Shown piece by piece: positions 53,546 to 63,913 of a stretch of 64,000 nucleotides of DNA. The number at the start of each line of letters is the position of its first letter. The first letter of the stretch is position 1. Source of the stretch: Paramoeba atlantica (lineage: Eukaryota > Discosea); the NCBI GenBank assembly GCA_977017575.1, contig CDRNVI010000156.1, positions 124,001 to 188,000 of the forward strand, given 5' to 3'. A model generated the notes under the pieces. The model had not been told where the DNA came from and searched no databases. It was given only the letters and a program-made list of their open reading frames with translations. The position numbers were made by a program, and so were the translations under genes.

Positions 53546-56500
53546 TTATGAATCCGCAGAAGGTGCAGACGTGAGTGTGGTCATTATGTCATCCAATGCC
53601 ACACCAATTGATTCAGCCAGTTCCGGTGCATCCCCCCTTGTAAAAAGAGAGATTGTGGATTGAATATTTTTCTGCCAAAAAGAAAAGGAAAAAAAACTCA
53701 ATGAAGAGAGAAATAAAACACAAACCTGTAAGTAGAAACATTAAATCCCATTTGTTGGTCCCTCACTCCATAGCCAATTCCATATCCGTCAGGAACAACA
53801 GGACCAAATCCTCCTCCTTCAATTGCTGCGCTTGCCAATGTAGAAGTTGACAGGATTACGTGATTAATTTTTTGCCAAGCTGCATCTTGAAAGATAGAAG
53901 GGAGAGAAGAGGGATCAACTCCTTGTGGCAGATGATCTCCTCCCCCAAGTTTCATCGCTTCTTCCAACTCATCACCAGAGAGTCCTTTCTCTTGAAGGGT
54001 CGAACGAAGACTGAGGTTTTTCGAGATGTTAGCGAGAGCAAAAAGATGACGATCAACCCCTTTCCCAGTTTTAGCTTCAGTACTGATTTGATTATGAATT
54101 GTTGCTGCCTCCCTAAAACAAGAGAAGGAGTGTGTCAAAAAAAGTAAAAAATCAAGAATCTTTTTATCGAAAGAGTTCAACCTCAGGAGATCAGCTCGTT
54201 GAGAAGCATCAACTGAAGGATCGCACATTGACTCAACAAATTTTGTTGCTTCAGTTGTTGCTGATCGAATTGTCTCTGTCCTTCCCCCCTATGTGATTTG
54301 TTTTTTTAAAATTTGAATTTTCAATTTAGCAATTCTTTCCCCACCCCCAAAAAAAATAGTCTTTCCAACAAACCTTGAATCCTGCAGTACTCGCTGATTC
54401 GTATGTTGCAACAATTTTATTATGTAAACGATAATGCCCAAGCTGAACATTGTTGTGGTGAGGATAAAAAGAATTGATAAAATTGAAGAAGAATAAACTT
54501 GAATAGCGAGTTGTGCGATCGCATCAGGGCTAATTCGGAATTTTTTGAGTTGATTCTTTCCATATTTTTCATACACAATTGTCTTGAATTGGAATTGAGA
54601 AAAAAATTATCAGAAAACTTCCAAGAAAACTTTGGAGAAAAATGATGAAAAAAACCTTCAATTGGAGAGAATCGGCAACTTTCCGAAATGTATCTTCACT
54701 CTTCTGTAATGATTGAGAAATTTTGTCATCTAAATCCCATTCAAGCTTCACAGGCGAGTCAATTGAACCACCACTTCTTGCTGAAGGAACATTTTTTTGA
54801 TCTGCAAAGATTTCTTCCGCATACCGAACAACACAAACACCATCACCCCAAGAATGTTCAAAATGAACAGCAACATCTCCTCCTTTCGCGCCAAGAAGTG
54901 AAAATGATTTGTCAAACCAACGATTTCTGCCATGGTTATGAAGGAATTGATGCCCTCTCTCTTCATGGGTTTGTGGTTCTTGATTATCCAACGAAACCGC
55001 AAATAAGGCTGAGTCAATCGCATCTGTTGGATAATTTTAGAAAGAGTTTCCCGAAGGATCGAGCAAAGAAGGATTCTTATGAAGTCTACCAAGATTTTCG
55101 CGGTTCTTTGGATTTGATTCCAAATAAGCTCGAATGTCGGCCCAATGGTTTCTCTCTTCTGAAGTAAAAATTCCAATTGGAACTCCAGTCCCACATTCTA
55201 AAGGGTAAATATTCATTTTTTTCCAATTTTTCTCTTTTTGTGTATTGAAAAGAAGAACAAACTATCGTTTGAAATCGTGTCCAAAGCTTCTCTAATTGCT
55301 TCTGGTGTTGCAATTGTCCCATCTTGATTGAGTACATTAACCAAGTAAACATTGTCGTTATGCATCACCACGATATGTCTGACATTTTTTTTTTACTCGA
55401 AAAATCAGTCGAAAACATCAAAAGTCAAAAAATATTCTTAAAAAAATGAACCTTGAATGTTTGTTTTGTCTGTATTCATCACGATATTTATGTGGGATCC
55501 GAGCTCCCCCAAACATTCTCTAAAAATTGTCTTTGATTTAATAAAAAGAGTTGAGATTTTGAATCAAAAGAAATGAACTTGATGTTGGCTCATATCGAGT
55601 GGATAACCATTGAAGAGATAAGGGAGTGCATAAGCAAAAGATCGAGGAGCAAATGAAGCGAGCATTTTAAACCAACTCTTGTCTGCAAAAAACAGCAGGG
55701 ATGAAAAAAATCCAAGAAAAAATCGAAATTGACAAAAGGGAAAACTCAACCAGTCACAGTCCCCAAATGAAAGACATCAGGTTCAAGAGATTGATTATTC
55801 AGAGCTTCACGATACTTCAACAATTTTAATATCAATCATGTAAAGAGAAAAAAAAGAGAAAAAGGGGGGGGGAAAGAAAGAACCCTCAAGGAGGACCAGA
55901 TCAATGTGGAAAGTCGAGCGTTGATGTCTAAAATTAATCAAAATTCAATAAGGAGGAGTTTTTCTCATTCTCAAAAAAAAATTCAATGAAACCTTTTTCT
56001 TCTGTAGATGTGAGTTGGATAAAAGGGTTGACATTCAAGGGAAGGGGAGCGCGAAGACAAAAGTACATTGTGTCCCAAAATTCATTAATAAACGAAGTGT
56101 GTTTATTTGCCTACCATTTTTTCATTGTTTTTGGTTTTAGTGATTATCCAAAAAAAAAAGAAGACCAAAAAAAAAGAACCTGGTCATGTTCTAACAAAAG
56201 ATCTTGTAGCTTAGGGCCGTCATGCTTTTGGAAGTCCCCAACACACTCGACCGTTTGTCTGTTTGTCGAAGATCAGGTTTTTATCAGACCTTATTTAAAA
56301 ACTCTCTTCTTTCTTCATTTGTTTTCTTTTTTACCGGTACTCATCATCAGTAAGAATTGGACGAACAATATCTAAATATCGAACACAACTTTCTTCTAAT
56401 TTTGGGATTGGGAGTCGGGGAAGTGACTTTTGATACACGTAAGTTGAACCTGTTGGAATGATAATGAAACACACGGGGATGAATGAAGAAGAGAGATACG

Positions 56501-56632
56501 AGAAAAACCTTTTCGAACTGTCTTAATTCCTCTTTTTTGACAGGGAGATGCCAAAATTGGATTAAAAGAGGAGGAGGAGAGAGCGGCTCGAGAAAAGAGA
56601 AGAGAGGAGGGAACGGAGAAGCGGCCCAACAT
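53546..56632 (-). CDS. Mitochondrial carnitine O-palmitoyltransferase (CPT2-like)
   Basis: Moves long-chain acyl groups between carnitine and CoA for beta-oxidation, at the mitochondrial inner membrane. From ATG 56632 the first ~45 residues are Ser/Arg-rich without acids (MLGRFSVPSSLLFSRAALSS), a likely presequence. Then YQKSLPRLPIPKLEESC, the CPT2 opening; YPLDMS; ILTSEERNHWADIRAYLES; HNHGRNRWFDKSFSLLGAKG; and AVHFEHSWGDGV with the catalytic His. The 3' exons give LSPDAIAQLAIQ, GKGVDRHLFAL, INHVILSTSTL, GGFGPVVPDGYGIGYGV and FNVSTY, all in CPT2 order, and it ends SAPSADS. More than ten exons with the usual short introns. Gene and family length (~650 aa) agree. Confidence 0.92.
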
Positions 56633-56747
56633 CCTGACTTGAAGAAAGAAACGAAAACAATGGCAAAACTGAGGGTCAAAATTAGGTTTCTAAAAAATAC
56701 AGATAACCTGTTTTAAAAATTAAAAAAATTCTTAATTTTCACGAAAT

Positions 56748-56831
56748 GGGGCCTTGGCGCAATTGGTAGCGCGTCGGATTCCAGATAATGGAACTTCCCG
56801 AAGGTTAGGCGTTCAAGTCGCCTAGGTCCCA
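56748..56831 (+). tRNA. tRNA-Trp(CCA) copy 1, with intron
   Basis: 84 nt. Acceptor stem GGGGCCT/AGGTCCC with one G-U pair, D arm GCGC, anticodon CCA after U32-U33, T arm AGGCG-TTCAAGT-CGCCT, discriminator A. An 11-nt intron after base 37 leaves a 73-nt tRNA; its TGGAA can pair with TTCCA of the anticodon loop. Resembles other eukaryotic tRNA-Trp in D arm and anticodon region. Confidence 0.93.
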
Positions 56832-57021
56832 ATTACTTTTTTTTTTTTTTGAATTTTTTGTTTTCCGTTTTGCCAAAGCTCTGTTGTCCACCCATGGTTT
56901 TTCTTCTGATTCCTTTTTTTTGTCCAATTTTTCAACAATTTTGGTTTCCTCTCATCAATTTGGTCTTCTTTTTCCTCCTTCGCAAGTGAGGTTCCAAAAT
57001 ATTCGTTTGTTTTTTAACAAT

Positions 57022-57105
57022 GGGGCCTTGGCGCAATTGGTAGCGCGTCGGATTCCAGATAACGGAACTTCCCGAAGGTTAGGCGTTCAAGTCGCCTAGG
57101 TCCCA
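57022..57105 (+). tRNA. tRNA-Trp(CCA) copy 2, with intron
   Basis: 84 nt, identical to copy 1 except one intron base (ATAACGGAACT), which slightly weakens the pairing with the anticodon loop. The mature tRNA is unchanged. Confidence 0.93.
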
Positions 57106-57473
57106 GTTACTTTTTCTTTTTTTTTTTATTTTTGTTTTGGAGAACTTTCTCTTTCAAATCTCTCAGCCTGCCTGGATTAATTTTCCTTAATTTTTTGGAA
57201 AAACTACTTTTGATCCTTCAACCGGACAAATACTCAATTTTAAGGAAACACAAAGAGAGAACTCTTTGAAAATTGAGATTTTCTTGTGAGATTCATCTCT
57301 TCAAGGGGGAAAATGAGGATTGAAGGTTTATTAATGATAATATTTTTTGTTGGTGAGTGGTTGATTTCAACTGATGTTCAACAAAAATAGTTGTTGAACA
57401 TTTTTTTCGATTCGAAAATGCAAAATGTCAACATGTTTTAAAAAAATAAAAAAATTCTTAGTTTTCACGAAAT
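57106..57473. other. Spacer between tRNA copies 2 and 3
   Basis: 368 bp with a poly-T run right after copy 2 (likely Pol III stop). The middle (57140-57440) is unique among the spacers and shows no ORF or motif; the last ~40 bp match the flank of copy 1. Confidence 0.6.
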
Positions 57474-57557
57474 GGGGCCTTGGCGCAATTGGTAGCGCGT
57501 CGGATTCCAGATAACGGAACTTCCCGAAGGTTAGGCGTTCAAGTCGCCTAGGTCCCA
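57474..57557 (+). tRNA. tRNA-Trp(CCA) copy 3, with intron
   Basis: 84 nt, same sequence as copy 2 including its intron variant. The upstream flank matches that of copy 1 and the downstream flank matches those of copies 1 and 4. T-run after the gene. Confidence 0.93.
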
Positions 57558-57694
57558 ATTAATTTTTCTTTTTTTTTTTTTTTTGAATTTTTTGTTTTCC
57601 GTTTTGCCAAAAGTCTGTTGTCCACCCATGGTTTTTCTTCTGATTCCTTTTTTTTGTCCAATTTTTCAACAATTTTGGTTTCCTCTCACCAATT

Positions 57695-57811
57695 GAGGCT
57701 CAAAAGTTCAAAAACAGGTCAGTTACATTAAAAACACTGATCCATACACCATTTTTTTTCGGTAAAGGGTGTTTTTATTTTGTCCTCCCTGTTTTTGAAC
57801 TTTTGCCCCTC
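57695..57811. mobile_element. 117-bp MITE-like element in a tRNA spacer
   Basis: Absent from the otherwise matching spacer after copy 4, where the CACCAATTTGGTC site is uninterrupted. Here the same site is split by 117 bp bounded by inverted repeats of about 24 bp (GAGGCTCAAAAGTTCAAAAA at the left, matching the reverse complement at the right with two mismatches) and flanked by AATT on both sides (57691-57694 and 57812-57815), a 4-bp target duplication. Too short to code; a non-autonomous DNA transposon is the simplest reading. Few mismatches suggest a recent insertion. Confidence 0.75.
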
Positions 57812-57881
57812 AATTTGGTCTTCTTTTTCCTTTTCCTCCTTCGCAAGTGAGGATCCAAAATATTCACTTGTTTTTAACTAA

Positions 57882-57965
57882 GGGGCCTTGGCGCAATTGG
57901 TAGCGCGTCGGATTCCAGATAATGGAACATCCCGAAGGTTAGGCGTTCAAGTCGCCTAGGTCCCA
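57882..57965 (+). tRNA. tRNA-Trp(CCA) copy 4, with intron
   Basis: 84 nt. The intron has TAATGGAACA instead of TAATGGAACT at its 3' end; exon bases are as in copy 1. The 10-bp spacer flank before it lacks the ATG of the other copies (AACTAAGGGG). Confidence 0.92.
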
Positions 57966-58184
57966 ATCACTTTTCTTTTTTTTTTTTGAATTTTTTGTTT
58001 TCCGTTTTGCCAAAAGTCTGTTGGCCACCCATGGTTTTTCTTCTGATTCCTTTTTTTTGTCCAATTTTTCAACAATTTTGGTTTCCTCTCACCAATTTGG
58101 TCTTCTTTTTTCCATTTCCATTTTTCCTGCTGTTTTTTTACCTTCGCAAGTGAGGATCCAAAATATTCACTTGTTTTTAACAAT

Positions 58185-58268
58185 GGGGCCTTGGCGCAAT
58201 TGGTAGCGCGTCGGATTCCAGATAATGGAACATCCCGAAGGTTAGGCGTTCAAGTCGCCTAGGTCCCA
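58185..58268 (+). tRNA. tRNA-Trp(CCA) copy 5, with intron
   Basis: 84 nt, identical to copy 4 including the intron; clearly its recent duplicate. Confidence 0.92.
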
Positions 58269-58457
58269 ATCATTTTTTCCCCAATTATTTTTTCTTTTTT
58301 TTGTTTTTCGTTTTCACAAAAGCCTTTTTGGATTTCTTTTTTTTTTGTTCAATTTTTGTGCAACAATTTCAATCACCCATCCAATTCATTTTAATTTTAG
58401 CTGCTATTCCATGATCTTCGCAGGTGAGGATTCAATGATCATCATGTTTTTAAAAAA

Positions 58458-58532
58458 GGGACCTTGGCGCAATTGGAAGCGCGTCGGATGTGGAGCATCC
58501 GAAGGTTAGGCGTTCAAGTCGCCTAGGTCCCA
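58458..58532 (+). tRNA. Degenerate or altered sixth tRNA copy
   Basis: 75 nt. Acceptor stem is perfect (GGGACCT/AGGTCCC), D and T arms are those of copies 1-5, but the anticodon region is shortened to CGGATGTGGAGCATCCG: no CCA anticodon and no intron. It folds as a six-pair stem with a seven-base loop GTGGAGC (U33 then GGA), a Ser-type anticodon without the long variable arm of tRNA-Ser. Upstream flank is a diverged version of the copy 5 flank. A pseudogene or tRNA-like RNA is more likely than a working tRNA. Confidence 0.6.
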
Positions 58533-58616
58533 ACAATTATTTTTCTTTTTTTTTTGTTACAAAAAGATCTTTCCTTCACAATCGTTTTTTAAAAAGGAAC
58601 TTTTATGGGAGAATTT

Positions 58617-60704
58617 TTAAAAAGTTGCTGCCCAAGCTTCAAGATCATAGGGAATCTTCACGACCTCCCCAGTCGGAGTGTGTTCAGGAATAAAGGGAGA
58701 ACCAAGAACTCCAATATAAATTGACCCAGTTTGTGGTTCGCGTGTGAAAAAAGTGACTTCGTGAATGGGGCTTTCTGACGATTTATCAGAATAATCATAG
58801 GAGTCGAGAGTGGGGTATTCAGAGTGGCTGATGAAGAGCCAAATATATCTGAGAGAGAAAAAAAAAAATATTAAAAAAAAAAACAAAAGAAATGAAAAGA
58901 AAAAGTGTGAAAAGAATGCTTTTTTTCAACAAACCCTGTTGTATTGAGTTCTTTCAAAGTCACTGAAAAAGCACTCGAACCCTCTGCGTTAATATAATAA
59001 TATTTCCATTCCTCTTTAGTAACTGATTCGTTTCGAACCGGAACACCAGACATAATCTCATTGACTGGTTCAGAACAATCATCTCCAACCCATCTAAAAT
59101 TACAAACACAAATTGTTGAGTTTGTTTCACAATAACCATGGCCGTCTGGATTAGGGGCACATCCACAAGTGGTCGTCTCTTGAATCTGGACAGAATTTTT
59201 TTTTGATTCAATCATCAGCAAAAAACAAATCAGAGAAATAGGGAGAATCAAAAAGAATAAAACAAACTCTCATATCATAAGTACAGGGAGCTTTTCCATA
59301 AATTCCAATATACCAAGTTTCTCCAATCGGGTTAGGAATAACAACCTGGGCAGGATTGCGAGGACTGCTCGTCGACAAATAATTAAATTCTCTCAAAGTA
59401 GGTTTACTCCCACCATTCACATAAAGGTCACATTCTCCTCGTGAAGAAGTCAAATTCAGGTCCACGACATAGCTTGTTCTTGTGTTTCCCTCAATGTGGT
59501 AGTAATTCCATGCATTGTCTCCAACATAACCTACAAAAGAGAGAGAAGAAAATGGGATGATGAAAAGATAGAAAACAAAAATTTAAAAAAATAAAAAATA
59601 ATAATAGTTTTAGTCAAACCAGTGTAAGTTACACCCAACTCAGCGTCCAAGTCATACTCTTCACACTCAACTCCGGAATAACCCGCAAGACAAATACAAC
59701 CATTTCCTAAACAAGATGAATGATGAAGACTACAGGCATTGGGACAACTTAATGGAGTTGTTACTTCAAGTCGAAGAGTGAAGTCGCAATATCCATCCAA
59801 ACATTTTTTCCCACCCAACGCACCAAAATAATATGTTTTTCCTTTTTGTGCGTTGGTTTGGTTGATGAAAGCTTTATGTGAGAAACCCCACCACTCAATT
59901 ATATAATCATTGTTCCAAAATGTAGGTGTTTCATCCTCTCGAAAAGCCAAAGTCATTGCCTTATGGTATTGACTTTCAACAATCCAGTCAACCTCTGAAT
60001 AGTCTTGGTCACTTTCGAAATAGAAGTAAGTCCATTCCCCGGCCATTGCTGATGTCTCGTAGATATTTCCATGAGCTTCTACTTTGGTCATATTATTTAG
60101 ACACTCCTTCCCCCCATATCCCTGATCACAGAGACATTGACCGTCAAAACATGACCCATGTTCCCCACAAGGGCCACAATTAGAAGCTCGAATTCTAAAA
60201 GAACATTGAGAGAAACCATAGACCCCACCATAATAAACTCCGAATGGTTGATCTTTTAGCGATAGTGTGAGTTCAGGGAGGGTTGATTGATTCCGAAAAA
60301 GATATTCGTATCTGGAAGGGTAACTATTGAAGTTGATGTAGAGATCACAATCTCCGTCGTTGTCGATTGTCAAAACCCAACTTTGATCTGATCCATAACT
60401 GTCAAGGGTAAAATATTCCCACTCAGATTGAGCAACATCTCCAGAAACAGGCACGAGTGGCGTCAATGGATAGGTATAAAGTGAACAATCATCCCCTATT
60501 TTGTGAATTTTTGTTTGTGTTGAGAAAGAAGAAACGAACACAAAAAAAAATACCTCCGTAATAGAGATCACAAAAACACTTTGTATCTCCCTCCGAATCA
60601 GTTGAACACTCGCCATGATCACTGCAACCCAAGGGGCATTCAGCCCCAACTTGGCACAATAGAGCAGCAACAAACAGAAGAACCAGAGAAACGCCCGTCT
60701 TCAT
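58617..60704 (-). CDS. Secreted protein with EGF-like and PPC-like modules
   Basis: ATG 60704, signal peptide MKTGVSLVLLFVAALLCQVGA. Four units alternate an EGF-like Cys module (CPLGCSDHGECSTDSE, CGPCGEHGSCFDGQCLCDQG, CPNACSLHHSSCLGNGCICL, CGCAPNPDGHGYCETNSTIC) with a ~100-aa beta-rich module with a tryptophan-aromatic opening and a GDCDLY-type turn (WEYFTLDSYGSDQSW, DGDCDLYINFNSYPS, YYGGVYGF; WNYYHIEG, GECDLYVNGGSKPT, WYIGIYGKAPC), the pattern of pre-peptidase C-terminal (PPC) domains. Five or six exons; it ends DLEAWAATF with no anchor. Likely an extracellular binding or matrix protein. Divergent from CSN6 over 137 bp. Confidence 0.75.
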
Positions 60705-60841
60705 GATGCCAAAACCACGAAAAAGAAGAAACGAAAAAGAAAAATAATTGCTGACGTCACTACAACAATTTATCCCTTTTTTTAGAATTTATTGGTTTTT
60801 TTCCCAATTTTTTTTTTTTTTGTGTTTCACAAAAAAAAACG
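60705..60841. promoter_or_regulatory. Divergent promoter region with TGACGTCA site
   Basis: 137 bp between start codons at 60704 (minus) and 60842 (plus). It holds one TGACGTCA palindrome (60752-60759), the same CRE/ATF-type octamer as in the 5.2-kb divergent region, followed by AT-rich DNA and a T-run before the plus-strand start. Confidence 0.5.
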
Positions 60842-62140
60842 ATGGAAGAAGAAACACCACAACAAAATCAACGAGAAGAGAAGGGAGACTCATCAGAAGT
60901 CCTCCTCCACACTTTAACAGTGATGAATGTTTCCGATCATCACACAAGAGTTCGAATCTCTTCACAGAAAGAGAACGGAGTTCGTGTGATCGGCGGTTTG
61001 ATTGGGAAACAAAAAGGAAGAGAGATCGAGATTCACAGTTCTTACGAGCTTGTTTACTCAGAGGTGGATGGGCAGTTGATTGTTGATACTTCCTACCTTC
61101 TTGAGAAGTCGAATCAATGTTCATTTTTTTTTTGCTTTTCACCTAAAACTGAAAAGGTTTTTTTTTTCTGATATCAATTATTTAGTGGCAGAGGTCTTCC
61201 CATCTTTCGACCTCTTTGTTGGGTGGTACACAACCGGTCCTGGAATTCGATCCTCTGATGTTCTTATTCATCGCCAGGTTTCAATTTTTTTTTAGTTTTT
61301 CAAAAATACACACTTAAGACACCAAAGAAGGATTTTAATTAATATTGACAATAACACAGTTTTTAGAAGTAAACGAAAATCCGATTGTTATGGTTCTGGA
61401 TCCTGACCCTCAAACTGCCGTAAAAAATCAATCACTTCCTGTATATTTTTATGAGTCAGAAACACGTCTTGTTGATGGGATCCCAACAATGAAAATGACC
61501 CCCCTCTCTTATAAAATTGTGACCGAAGAAAGCGAGAGAGTCGCTGTCGATCATGTCTGCCATTCCACATTGAATCCAGCCACAGCTCAATCTTCTTGTT
61601 TGCTATTTTTTTTTCTCTCCTTTTTAAATCTCTTTTTCTTTTACTCTTCTTCCTGGGTTAATCGTTCGAGTTTTTAGTATATCTTCATTTAAGTCCAGTT
61701 GGAAAAGCTGTTCAAATGTTAGACCAGAGACTGATGGTCATTCAAGCATATTTGCTCGCTGTAAAATCAGGTTTTTGAAAAACAATCACTTCATCAAATC
61801 CGCTTCCTCACATAATCATTTTTCTATGTAGGTGATCTCCCAAAAAATAGAGAAATTCTTCGCCAAATCTCCTGTCTCTGTGGGACTCTCCCAATCACAA
61901 ATTCTCCGGATTTCAATCACCAGTTCCAAACGGTTTTCACACCCCCCTTTTTTTCAAGAAATTTCTGTTCACTTTTTTCGCTTACAAAAAATTACTGATT
62001 TTCAGGAATTCAATGACACTCTGTTAGTCGCTTATTTAGCCGCTCTGACAAAAGGAGCAGCTTATGTTGATGACCTTGCTTCGAAGTTTAACAAAGCAAA
62101 TGAGTCAAAAAGAAAGAGACCTCGAGGGATGTTTGTCTGA
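60842..62140 (+). CDS. CSN6: COP9 signalosome subunit 6 (MPN-minus)
   Basis: Structural MPN subunit of the COP9 signalosome, which pairs with CSN5 in removing Nedd8 from cullins. Six exons. Visible: HTLTVMNVSDHHTRVRISSQ, VRVIGGLIGKQKGREIEIHS (CSN6 VIGALIGKQEGRNIEV), then after a phase-1 intron (donor CAAT/GTTCAT) QLAEVFPSFDLFVGWYTTGP, SSDVLIHRQ, PLSYKIVTEESERVAVDHVC, and the C-terminal YLLAVKSGDLPKNREILRQI and LVAYLAALTKGA. The JAMM ligands (HxH...D) are absent, as in all CSN6 proteins. It ends KRPRGMFV, like animal GRRMRGLFF. About 310 aa, normal family length. eIF3f and PSMD7 fit less well because of the GWYTTG and C-terminal segments. Confidence 0.9.
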
Positions 62141-62349
62141 ATGAAAACAATAAATTATTTCAAATTCGAAAATAATGCATTTGGAGGTGGATTACATAAA
62201 ATTGAGATATTTCAAATCCCTCAAAAGTTGAAGTTGTTTTTTTTTTGAAACTGACCATTTTTCTCACAAACACACAGTCTTGAGTCCATCTCGGACTGTG
62301 TGTCCCAGACTGCCAATTCTATTTTTTCACATAATTTTCTTCTGGTGAT
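62141..62349. other. Convergent 3' spacer with perfect inverted repeat
   Basis: Between the CSN6 and TOM1-like stops. It contains ACACACAGTC at 62270-62279 and its exact reverse complement at 62294-62303 around a 14-nt loop. The hairpin would form in either transcript's 3' end; it may aid 3' processing or be a small RNA. No other content seen. Confidence 0.5.
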
Positions 62350-63913
62350 TTACATTTCTTCATAAGAAATATCAAGGTCTGAGTCGTCCAGAGAGATAGA
62401 ACTACCACAATCCTCTGCCATTCGATCAAAAGCTGTGTCTCGATAATGTGTCAGAATCATCCTTGATCGAGATTTTTTGGGCAGTCTAAATTTGATTAAA
62501 TATGAGGAAACTTGTTCGTTTTGATTCAAAAATCACAACAAACCTCCATTGAAAGAAAACCATGAGACCAATCGGTAACATTTCGCAGAAGGTATAAAAA
62601 ATTACATAGTAATGCCACCTCACGTAATCAACAAAAGTCGAAGTCGCAGTCAACCCACTCTCGCCACGACCAAAGTCAATCTTCAAAAAAAAAAATAAGT
62701 AAAAAATCTTCAAAGATATTATTTTTTGAAGTCACAAACTTGAATTAAGAGAAGGATCGCTCTTGCCAACATCATAAACGTTACAATTGTTGCCATCAAA
62801 CTTAACTAATGAAAAATGGGTGAACAAAAATAATAATAAAATTCACAAACGAAAAATCAGACTTTCTTTGATTTTTCATGAAGAGGTTTGTCGAGAACTA
62901 ACAGAATTGGACTTTGGGTATCTGCCGAAGGGATTGATCTTGTCATCTTGTGGAGAAAGAAACCAACCAAAAAAAATGCAATCCCCTCGAAGACCTGGAG
63001 AAAAGGGAAAATGAATTTTCCTTTAAATTGATTTTTGAAAAAAAAAAAAACCAACCATTATCAATCCTAAGATGAGGAAGAAAGAGGAGTGATATTGAGG
63101 GTACTGAAATCAAAAAATCATCAGACAAAAGAGAAGGGGATGTGAAGACAGAGAATGAATCTTACGCTTGAAGTTTGATAGATAAAGAAGGCGCATAAAA
63201 ACAAATTGAGGTTAATTAAGACTAATGACCCAATCTGCAAAAAGGTGAGAAAAAACGAGTCGACTCGAAAAAAAAATGATTACAAAGAGACAACAATCTT
63301 CAAGATAAAAAGTCACTTCAGAAGCAAATTTAGAATTATCATTTCCGGTCTTCATGTGACTAGAAGAAAAAGTGAGTTGGGAGGCCTCTGTTGAGAGGGG
63401 AGAAGAGAACAGAAAACAAAACTAGTAAAAGGAAGCCCAGAAAACAAGAATAATTCCATATACTTGTGCAAACAAAATTGAACAAGTTTGTGAGATTGCT
63501 TGATTTGCATATCGAACGACTGACAAGGTAATCAGGTGTCACAATTTGAACTGAAAAAAAAAAATTCAGAAATGAAGAGGAGAACCTCGAGTGACATTAT
63601 CTGTATCCCAAAAGACGATGTAGAGCGTGACTTGAAGTAAACGAAGAAGACAGATAATCAAGGCAAACTACCGAAAAAGTAAGTGAGCCTCTCACTTTAC
63701 TTTGACTCAAAAAAAAAGGAAGAAAATCCAACAAACCAGAAAAAAAGATCTTTGGTAAGTGTTCTTTTTTCTTCTTGTCATGGCTTCATAAAATTGATAA
63801 GAGCACACAATCGAAAGAAAAAAATACATAACATCGATATAAATGAAGGAGTATGTCCAAGCAGGACCCCAGTAACAACAAGAGGGATCCCCTTTTGACT
63901 CGGGGTCCGTCAT
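62350..63913 (-). CDS. THH1/TOM1/TOM3-type seven-TM protein
   Basis: ATG 63913 (MTDPESKGDPSCCYWGPAWT). Eight or nine short exons, each with about one membrane segment: YSFIYIDVMYFFLSIVCSYQ; FALIICLLRLLQVTLYIVFW; VRYANQAISQTCSILFAQVY plus GIILVFWASFYHMKTG; IGSLVLINLNLFLCAFFIYQ; YPQYHSSFFLILGLIM and VFEGIAFFLVGFFLHKM; LSLMATIVTFMMLARAILLL; YYVIFYTFCEMLPIGLMVFF followed by QWRLPKKSRSR, which matches the last TM and LPPKR end of plant TOM1. The cytosolic tail is acidic (DDSDLDISYEEM). Plant TOM1/THH1 proteins sit in the vacuolar membrane; the animal relatives are GPR137-like. The cellular role here is not known. 63914-64000 holds only its 5' flank. Confidence 0.72.

Larger units (their letters stand above)
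56832..58184 (+). repeat. Tandem-duplicated tRNA spacers
   Basis: Spacers after copies 1, 3 and 4 (56832-57021, 57558-57881, 57966-58184) are near-identical, sharing TTTGTTTTCCGTTTTGCCAA, TTGTCCAATTTTTCAACAAT and an element GCAAGTGAGG-TCCAAAATATTC about 40 bp before copies 2, 4 and 5. Copies 1 and 3 share a different upstream flank, so the unit has been duplicated more than once. Confidence 0.9.

Noticed and set aside
56832-58184. Repeated tRNA spacers as a CRISPR-like or satellite array
   Set aside because: Units are long, of unequal length and each contains a tRNA gene; ordinary tandem gene duplication explains them.
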